NCBI GenBank assembly: GCA_902783355.1
Contig: CACZQQ010000191.1
Coordinates: 1 to 10,870, forward strand
Length of the DNA: 10,870 bases
Direction of reading: 5' to 3'
From: an uncultured bacterium
Lineage (GTDB): Bacteria; Verrucomicrobiota; Lentisphaeria; Oligosphaerales; Oligosphaeraceae
Made by a program: the position numbers and the translations under genes. The notes beneath the pieces are model-generated. The model did not search any database, was not told the DNA's origin, and saw nothing but the letters and a program-made list of their open reading frames with translations. Below are positions 6,422-10,870 of this stretch, piece after piece. Within the stretch, counting starts at the first letter, position 1. Each line of letters starts with the position of its first letter.

Positions 6422-7690
6422 ATGCCCAAGCTACTGAAAACGCTTCTTGCCGGATGCGCCCTGCTGATGCTCTGCACTGGATGCGGCATCTTCAGTAAAC
6501 CTACCTTCTACGACGACCAGGCCAACTGGACCCTCTGCCAGAACGACACGCCCGTCTTCTTCGCGGACTACGACGCCTTCTACCTCCCCCCCAGCCAGTT
6601 CCAGGGCGGCGTCAGCGGCTTCACGGACTGGTCGCAGGCCGCCCTCGCCGGCGGCCTCCTTCACTACGTCAACCGCACCGTCCACGAAGCCTACGGGCCG
6701 CACGTCAGGGTCTTCTCCCCGCAGGTCCCCCTGATGGGGCACGATGCCTACCGCAGGCTGCTCGCGAAGAACGCCGAGGCGATCGCGGCCGGCACCTTCG
6801 ACTTCTCGCTAACCCAGCTGGAGAACGCGATCCAATACACGGAGGTCGCGCTGAAGCACTATATCGAGAGGTACAACAAGGACAAGCACCCCTTCATCCT
6901 GATCGGCCACGAGCAGGGCGCCGTCATCCTCTACGAGGCCATGAAGCGCTGCCAGGACGTCCGCCCCGCCAACGGCTTCGTCATCGCCTACTTCCAGGGC
7001 CTCCCCGGCATGACGCTGGAGCGCATCGCACAGGATTTCAAGAAGCGCAACACCGTGGCCGCCCTGGGACGCTACGACATCAACGCCATTGCCGTCACCA
7101 ACACGCGCCTGCCGGACCAGCCCGTGGACGAGACCTACGGCCGGCCCGGTGGCTACTCCATCAACCCGCTGAACTGGCGCACGGATTCGACACCCGCCAC
7201 GCCGGAGCAGAACGTCGGCTTCCGCCCTTTCTACACGAAGCTGCCCCCCTACATGGCCGGCTCGCTGCACTGCGGCGCCACCGCCGACCCGGAGACGGGA
7301 ACCCTTCTCCTCTCCGACCTGCCGCAGACCCCGCAGATTGAATTCAGGGAAGACGCCTTCCACTCCGACGCCTGGTGCCTCTTCTCCGCCAACCTCCGCG
7401 ACAACGCCGCGGAGCGCGTCCAAAAATTCCTCTTCATGAGGAAGGAGCTTGACATCATCAAAAAGCAGCTGGAAGTCATGAAGCGCCAGGCCAAGAAGCA
7501 GCAAAAAGAAGCCCTGAAGAAGCAGAAAGAGGAAGAAAAGCAGAGAAAGAAGGCTGAAAAGCTGCAGAAAGAAGAGGAAGAAAGGCAAAGAAAGGAAGCC
7601 GAAAAGCTGCAGAAAGAAGAGGCTGAAAAGCAAAGAAAGGAAGCCGAAAAGCTGCAGAAAGAAGAGGCTGAGAAGCAGCAAGAACCGTAG
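6422..7690 (+). CDS. DUF3089-family alpha/beta-hydrolase-like lipoprotein with charged coiled-coil tail, nucleophile Ser replaced
   Basis: The 422-residue product starts with a lipoprotein-type signal (MPKLLKTLLAG..., Cys21 in LCTGC; Cys at -3 is slightly atypical, and Gly at +2 does not suggest inner-membrane retention). Residues about 25-335 match the DUF3089 pattern: an ADYDAFYLPP opening, a YGPHVRVFSPQ stretch, HPFILIGHEQGA, SINPLNWRTDS, and FHSDAWCLFSANLRDN with the likely catalytic His314. Family members normally read GHSQG; here the nucleophile position is Glu164, so classic serine-hydrolase activity is unlikely unless the chemistry differs. From about residue 340 to the end the chain is Lys, Glu, Gln and Ala rich, with three 15-residue repeats, and should form a long coiled coil reaching from the membrane-tethered domain, perhaps to peptidoglycan or a partner. 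The gene stands alone, diverging from the phosphatase gene. Substrate and role are unknown. Confidence 0.8.
   Translation: MPKLLKTLLAGCALLMLCTGCGIFSKPTFYDDQANWTLCQNDTPVFFADYDAFYLPPSQFQGGVSGFTDWSQAALAGGLLHYVNRTVHEAYGPHVRVFSPQVPLMGHDAYRRLLAKNAEAIAAGTFDFSLTQLENAIQYTEVALKHYIERYNKDKHPFILIGHEQGAVILYEAMKRCQDVRPANGFVIAYFQGLPGMTLERIAQDFKKRNTVAALGRYDINAIAVTNTRLPDQPVDETYGRPGGYSINPLNWRTDSTPATPEQNVGFRPFYTKLPPYMAGSLHCGATADPETGTLLLSDLPQTPQIEFREDAFHSDAWCLFSANLRDNAAERVQKFLFMRKELDIIKKQLEVMKRQAKKQQKEALKKQKEEEKQRKKAEKLQKEEEERQRKEAEKLQKEEAEKQRKEAEKLQKEEAEKQQEP
7553..7687 (+). repeat. Three tandem 45-base in-frame repeats encoding the coiled-coil tail
   Basis: Copies lie at 7553-7597, 7598-7642 and 7643-7687, directly before the stop codon. 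Each encodes a 15-residue unit beginning AEKLQKEE. Copies 1 and 2 differ at a few bases, and copy 3 ends QQEP instead of QRKE. Because the length is a multiple of three, gain or loss of a copy would keep the frame. Looser, similar sequence continues upstream to about 7480. Confidence 0.9.
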
Positions 7691-7702
7691 CTCCTCAACC
7701 CG

Positions 7703-7722
7703 CCGTGCGCCTTGGCGTACGG
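7703..7722. terminator. Hairpin 1 between the converging lipoprotein and GH2 genes
   Basis: An 8-bp stem with one G-U wobble (CCGTGCGC/GCGTACGG) is capped by a CTTG tetraloop, 12 bases after the lipoprotein stop. No T-run follows on either strand, so it may act as an RNA 3'-end stabiliser or part of a weak terminator rather than as a standard intrinsic terminator. Confidence 0.45.
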
Positions 7723-7732
7723 GAATCCAGCT

Positions 7733-7757
7733 CTGCCGTGCGAAGGCGGCGCGGCAG
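7733..7757. terminator. Hairpin 2 between the converging lipoprotein and GH2 genes
   Basis: A 9-bp stem with one wobble (CTGCCGTGC/GCGCGGCAG) encloses a 7-base loop. It follows the first hairpin by ten bases and precedes the end of the converging GH2 gene by 61 bases. No immediate T-run follows. Together the two hairpins probably limit read-through between opposing genes. The rest of this short gap holds only a GACAATTGTC palindrome (7810-7819) at the GH2 stop. Confidence 0.4.
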
Positions 7758-7818
7758 AGAAGTAAATGGCCGAACTGGTCTATTTTGTCGTCAGATATGC
7801 ATTTCTGTTGACAATTGT

Positions 7819-10119
7819 CTATTTTTCAAGTGCGTCGGCCATGGCGACATATTGCCTGAAGTCCCACGGCGGCTCGCCGTTGGCGAAGTGGTTGTAGGCA
7901 TTGTCGCCCCAGCGGATGACGATGAGGCCGCGCGGAAGGTCGTCCGGCATGACGGCCATGGCCTTTGCGACGCCGTTGGCGGGCACGTGGTAGTGGCCCC
8001 TGCGCAGGACGTTGCCGGCAGTATCCTCCAGCGTGAAGTCGCCTTCGGCGTCCTGGAGCGTGTCGTTGACGGCGTGGATGACGACGAGTTCGTGGGGCTT
8101 GTGGTCGTCCGCCATGAGGCAGACGGGCTGCTGCGAGCGCGCAATCCAGTAATAGGGGCGCTTGGGCTTCAGGTGGTAGTCCGCGACGGAATAGTTGAAC
8201 ATCATGGGCCACATGTCGCAGAGCGACCACCAGATGACGCCCGTGCGGCGCCACTTGTGCTGGCGGAAGAACTCGATGACGAACTTGAAGATTTCGCAGA
8301 CGAGGAGGTTGGTGCAGTCGGTCAGGCCCTGCACGTCGTCGGGCGTGGGTTCGGTTCCGAAGAAGAAGCGGCTGTTCCGGCGGACGGCCTTTATCCAATT
8401 AATAAGGTAGTACTCTGTCTGATGGCGGTCCTGCGGGTCGCGCCCGTCGAAGTCGGCGTCCCAGAGGCGGCGGACGCGCGGCAGTTCGCGGGCGACGATG
8501 TCGGCGCTTTCGGAGACGGCGTTCATGTAGAAGGGGCCTGTCTCGCTGCAGAAATGGGCGGCCGTGTTGCGGAAGAAGTCGCGGAAGTCCTGCGCGGCGG
8601 TGAACTGCGGATAGATGTGCTGCTCCGGCGCGTGGTCGTTGATGTACTGGCCGCGTCCATGGTCGTCGTCGTGGAAGAGCTGGTCGGAGAGGTAGGGCGA
8701 GCTCGGCATGAACTGCCGGTTGGGGTCGCAGTCGCGCACCGCGTCCGGCAGGATCCTGCGCGTCAGTAGGTTTTCGGAGGGGCGCAGGAAATTGGACATG
8801 CGCTTGCCCCAGAAGAAGACAGAGTCGGTCTCGTTGTCGCCGCTCCAGATGGCGATGCAGGGATGGTTGCGGAACTCGCGGATGAGCCAGCGCGCCTCCT
8901 CGTCGCACGCCTTCAGGAAGGCCTCGTCCCGCGGCGGATATTCGCAGGCGACCATGAAGTCCTGCCAGACGAGCAGGCCGTGGGCGTCGCAGTAGTCGAA
9001 GAAGGCGTGCGGCTCGTAGATGCCGCCGCCCCAGACGCGCACCGCGTTGCAGTGGCATTTGCGCGCCAGCTCCAGCGCCTCCACGATCCGCGCCGAGGAG
9101 CGCGAGTGGAAGGCGTCCAGCGGCTTCCAGTTGGTGCCGCGCACGAAGATCTTGACGCCGTTGCAGTAGAACTGGAACTCGCCATGCCCCTGCAGGTCGG
9201 TCGTCTCGCTGCGCTCCAGACGGATGAGGCGCACGCCGAACTTCAGGCGCTTGACGGCGCGAATTTCGCCGCCCTTGCGCAAAACAAGCTCGATGTCGTG
9301 GAGGGCGGGGTCGCCATAGCCGGCCGGCCACCATAGATGCGGCTTCTCCAGACGGAACTCGCAATAGGAGCGGCGACGCGTCGCGTCAAGTCGTATCTCC
9401 TTGGAAATCAATAAGTTATCACCAAACGAGATGCGCGTCTCCATGGTGTAGCCGCGATGGTCGTGCCCAGGCAAGGCGAGACGCCAGTCCACGCCAATAG
9501 ACGCCACGCCGTCCAGAATCTCGTCTGTATGGCAATAGACCTCCTCGATGCGCTCCTGCGGGACGACGCGCAGGCTGACGGGGCGCCAGAGACCGCACGT
9601 GGGCACCTTGGGGGCGTTGTCCCACCCCCAGCAGTGGCGCGCCTTGCGCAGCGAGTCCGCCACATGGAGCATGTACTGGGGGCTCGCACCGACGCTCCAC
9701 GGGTGTTCGGCGTTGGCGACGGCGGCGGGCTTGATGGCCACCTCCAGCGTGTTCCCGCCGGTCTTCACCTTGCCCGTCACGTTGAAGACATGCGGGATGA
9801 ACATGTTCTCGACATAGCCTATCTTCTCGCCGTTGAGGCGGATGTCGGCGGCGGTGTCGATGCCCTCGAAGACCAGCTCCAGCTCCCGCGCGGCCATGTC
9901 GGCGGGGACGTCGAACGAGCGGCTGTAGGTCCAGTAGGTCATGCAGAAGGTGTCGGCGGTCTCCCAGTTCTCGCAGTTCCAGAAGTCAAGGCCGGGCTCG
10001 GCCGCCATGAGGTCAACTTCTACATTTCCAGGGACTTGCGCTTTTATAGTACGCGCTTTTTCCGTGCGCGGGTCTGTGAAATCCAGCTGCCATTCGCCGT
10101 TCAGGTCTATTCTATCCAT
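7819..10119 (-). CDS. GH2 family beta-mannosidase-type glycoside hydrolase
   Basis: The 766-residue enzyme should remove terminal beta-linked mannose from oligosaccharides by a retaining mechanism. It opens with the jelly-roll sugar-binding domain (LNGEWQLDF, VPGNVEVDL, YWTYSRSFDVP, FEGIDTAADIRLNG), followed by an immunoglobulin-like domain and a TIM barrel. The barrel carries RVWGGGIYEP (Trp363), then LLVWQDFMVACEYPP, a signature of beta-mannosidase-type GH2 enzymes. Glu430 in WSGDNETD fits the acid/base (the usual motif reads GNNE) and Glu526 in FCSETGPF fits the nucleophile. No signal peptide is visible, so it probably acts in the cytosol on imported sugars. It is somewhat shorter than many family members (about 800-900 residues), probably in the C-terminal Ig-like part. 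The start is well supported by AGGAG six bases upstream. It diverges from a GH35 gene. A related GH2 specificity cannot be excluded. Confidence 0.88.
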   Translation of the reverse strand: MDRIDLNGEWQLDFTDPRTEKARTIKAQVPGNVEVDLMAAEPGLDFWNCENWETADTFCMTYWTYSRSFDVPADMAARELELVFEGIDTAADIRLNGEKIGYVENMFIPHVFNVTGKVKTGGNTLEVAIKPAAVANAEHPWSVGASPQYMLHVADSLRKARHCWGWDNAPKVPTCGLWRPVSLRVVPQERIEEVYCHTDEILDGVASIGVDWRLALPGHDHRGYTMETRISFGDNLLISKEIRLDATRRRSYCEFRLEKPHLWWPAGYGDPALHDIELVLRKGGEIRAVKRLKFGVRLIRLERSETTDLQGHGEFQFYCNGVKIFVRGTNWKPLDAFHSRSSARIVEALELARKCHCNAVRVWGGGIYEPHAFFDYCDAHGLLVWQDFMVACEYPPRDEAFLKACDEEARWLIREFRNHPCIAIWSGDNETDSVFFWGKRMSNFLRPSENLLTRRILPDAVRDCDPNRQFMPSSPYLSDQLFHDDDHGRGQYINDHAPEQHIYPQFTAAQDFRDFFRNTAAHFCSETGPFYMNAVSESADIVARELPRVRRLWDADFDGRDPQDRHQTEYYLINWIKAVRRNSRFFFGTEPTPDDVQGLTDCTNLLVCEIFKFVIEFFRQHKWRRTGVIWWSLCDMWPMMFNYSVADYHLKPKRPYYWIARSQQPVCLMADDHKPHELVVIHAVNDTLQDAEGDFTLEDTAGNVLRRGHYHVPANGVAKAMAVMPDDLPRGLIVIRWGDNAYNHFANGEPPWDFRQYVAMADALEK

Positions 10120-10184
10120 TGTGCGCTCCTACTGCAAGGTGGGTGTTTCTGGTTGTGAAATCAAGGACATGCGATGCGCGCCCT
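10120..10184 (-). promoter_or_regulatory. Leader of the GH2 gene
   Basis: This is the stretch between the heptamer repeats and the GH2 start. It carries TAGGAG (minus strand, 10126-10131) as ribosome binding site. I see no convincing -35/-10 pair, so transcription may begin within or beyond the repeat array, which would then be transcribed as 5' untranslated RNA. A degenerate fragment of the array's unit lies at 10162-10184. Confidence 0.35.
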
Positions 10185-10352
10185 CAAGGACGCACGACAT
10201 GCGACAAGCGACATGCGACATGCGCGGTTTCAAGGACGCGCGACATGCGACAAGCGACATGCGGTTTCGACATGCGACATGCGACATGCGCGGTTTCAAG
10301 GGCGTGCGACATGCGACAAGCGACACGCGGTTTCGACATGCGACGTGCGTTT
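10185..10352. repeat. Array of CGACATG heptamers in larger repeat units
   Basis: Three tandem units begin with CAAGGACGCR or a close variant at 10185, 10231 and 10297. Unit 1 (46 bases) has four heptamers (CGACATG, CGACAAG, CGACATG, CGACATG) and ends CGCGGTTT. Unit 2 (66 bases) has the same first three heptamers, an inserted CGGTTT, then three more heptamers and CGCGGTTT. Unit 3 follows the longer plan but decays (CGACACG, CGACGTG) and runs into CGTTTGCGGGG. Unit 1 equals unit 2 minus 20 bases, as expected from slippage or unequal exchange. The heptamer period leaves all frames open on both strands, which explains apparent small ORFs here. The array sits between two divergent glycosidase genes; its function is unknown. 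Confidence 0.85.
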
Positions 10353-10670
10353 GCGGGGGGCTTCCGGCTTTGGGAGAGGGCTGCCATGCTTTTGCGGGTG
10401 AAAAAAAAGGCGAAAAGCATAAGCATTTACGGGATTGTCTGGGATTTTCGGCGGAAACGACTTTTGGCGGGCTATCTTAGGGGGCGGTTGGGCGGGGGGT
10501 GGGGACCCCCGCCCAACCACCCCACCCCTACTCGCGCGAGGCCCCCCGACAACCGCCCAGGCGGGAGCCTTTTCAGAAATCGTGGATAACATAATCACAG
10601 AAAAACCAACAGGAGGCGAATATAGTACCTAAAAGTTCCGAAACTCCACAGCAACCACAGGAGAGTCCCC
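10353..10670. other. Non-coding leader of the GH35 gene
   Basis: This 318-base stretch holds no convincing gene. It contains an inverted repeat ATGCTTTT (10386-10393) / AAAAGCAT (10413-10420) around a run of eight A, a G-run cluster and strong hairpin (10480-10518), a second long-range pairing GGGCGGTTG (10482-10490) / CAACCGCCC (10550-10558), a CTCGCGCGAG palindrome (10531-10540), and a short AGGC/GCCT stem followed by TTTT at about 10559-10574. An A/T-rich part (10571-10630) with CATAAT (10590-10595) and TATAGT (10621-10626) may hold the GH35 promoter, but no matching -35 is clear. Confidence 0.4.
10480..10518 (+). other. G-quadruplex motif and 13-bp GC hairpin in the GH35 leader
   Basis: Four G-runs (10480-10484, 10490-10492, 10494-10499, 10501-10504) with loops of 5, 1 and 1 bases meet the usual quadruplex pattern. 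The same bases form a perfect 13-bp hairpin: 10486-10498 pairs with 10506-10518 around a 7-base loop. The two folds exclude each other, and 10482-10490 can instead pair with 10550-10558. No T-run follows the hairpin directly. Confidence 0.6.
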
Positions 10671-10870
10671 ATGTCGCGCGTCCGCTTCGCCCCCGACGGC
10701 ATCTACATCGACGACAGGAAGACCCAGATCGTCTCCGGCGCCATCCACTATTTCCGCGTGCCCGCCGAATACTGGCGCGACCGCCTCCAGAAGGCGCGCA
10801 ACTGCGGCCTGAACGCCGTCGAGACCTACATGTGCTGGAACCTGCACGAGCCGAAGCGCGGCGAGTTCCA
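10671..10870 (+). CDS. GH35 beta-galactosidase, N-terminal part (cut by window end)
   Basis: Only the first 66 residues are present and the frame is open at the window end. The segment [20 protein letters not shown], then [19 protein letters not shown], is the standard start of the GH35 catalytic barrel, which in this family hydrolyses terminal beta-galactose residues with retention. The catalytic glutamates lie beyond the window. The protein starts directly with the catalytic domain and shows no signal peptide, suggesting cytosolic action like the neighbouring GH2 enzyme. The start is supported by AGGAG (10659-10663) seven bases before the ATG. It diverges from the GH2 gene and may share a regulatory region with it. 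Confidence 0.9.
   Translation, partial: MSRVRFAPDGIYIDDRKTQIVSGAIHYFRVPAEYWRDRLQKARNCGLNAVETYMCWNLHEPKRGEF

Noticed and set aside
7705..8769. A 354-codon plus-strand frame antisense to the GH2 gene
   Set aside because: The GH2 reading has strong motifs through this whole segment, while the antisense product is Val/Ala/Asp/Glu-rich without domains.
10185..10352. CRISPR array
   Set aside because: There are no unique spacers between repeats; the intervals are themselves repeated, and no cas gene is nearby.
10119..10589. Small open frames on both strands through the heptamer array
   Set aside because: A 7-base repeat without stops keeps every frame open; the predicted peptides simply repeat RHATCDM-like units and then enter hairpin DNA.
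10611..10616. Perfect AGGAGG in the GH35 leader, possibly marking a leader peptide
   Set aside because: No ATG, GTG or TTG lies at a usable distance, and a stop (TAG) follows shortly.

Overview
The window looks like chromosomal DNA from a GC-rich, Gram-negative-type bacterium. The best fit is the PVC group (Lentisphaerota, Verrucomicrobiota or Kiritimatiellota). The reasons are an exosortase system, a lipoprotein signal peptide, Shine-Dalgarno starts, and GH2 and GH35 glycosidases side by side, as in glycan-degrading members of those phyla. This placement is inferred from gene content only. No rRNA, tRNA, insertion sequence, phage gene or CRISPR array was seen.

Left block (90-6237, all minus strand). 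In transcription order it holds: a cytosolic phosphatase/kinase-type regulator (degenerate receiver, PP2C/SpoIIE-RsbU, then RsbW-like HATPase); a membrane-anchored TPR protein; an exosortase with an intact Cys-Arg-His triad; and a multi-pass membrane protein ending in an EpsI-like domain, joined to the exosortase gene by a 4-base ATGA overlap. The last three look like a protein-sorting module with its own promoter in the 167-base gap after the regulator gene. No PEP-CTERM-type substrate is encoded here.

Middle (6238-7818). A divergent promoter region leads on the plus strand to a predicted lipoprotein of the DUF3089 alpha/beta-hydrolase family. It has Glu where the nucleophilic Ser is expected, and a C-terminal Lys/Glu-rich coiled coil built on three exact-length 45-base repeats. 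Two hairpins separate it from the converging GH2 gene.

Right block (7819-10870). A GH2 beta-mannosidase-type enzyme (minus) and the beginning of a GH35 beta-galactosidase (plus, cut by the window end) diverge from a 551-base intergenic region. That region holds an array of a CGACATG heptamer set in larger repeat units, a G-quadruplex-capable G-run cluster, and a 13-bp GC hairpin. The two enzymes probably trim beta-linked mannose and galactose from imported oligosaccharides.

The most notable points are the apparent pseudo-hydrolase lipoprotein, the pseudo-receiver on a fused partner-switch protein, the unusual split of exosortase and EpsI, and the heptamer array between the glycosidase genes.
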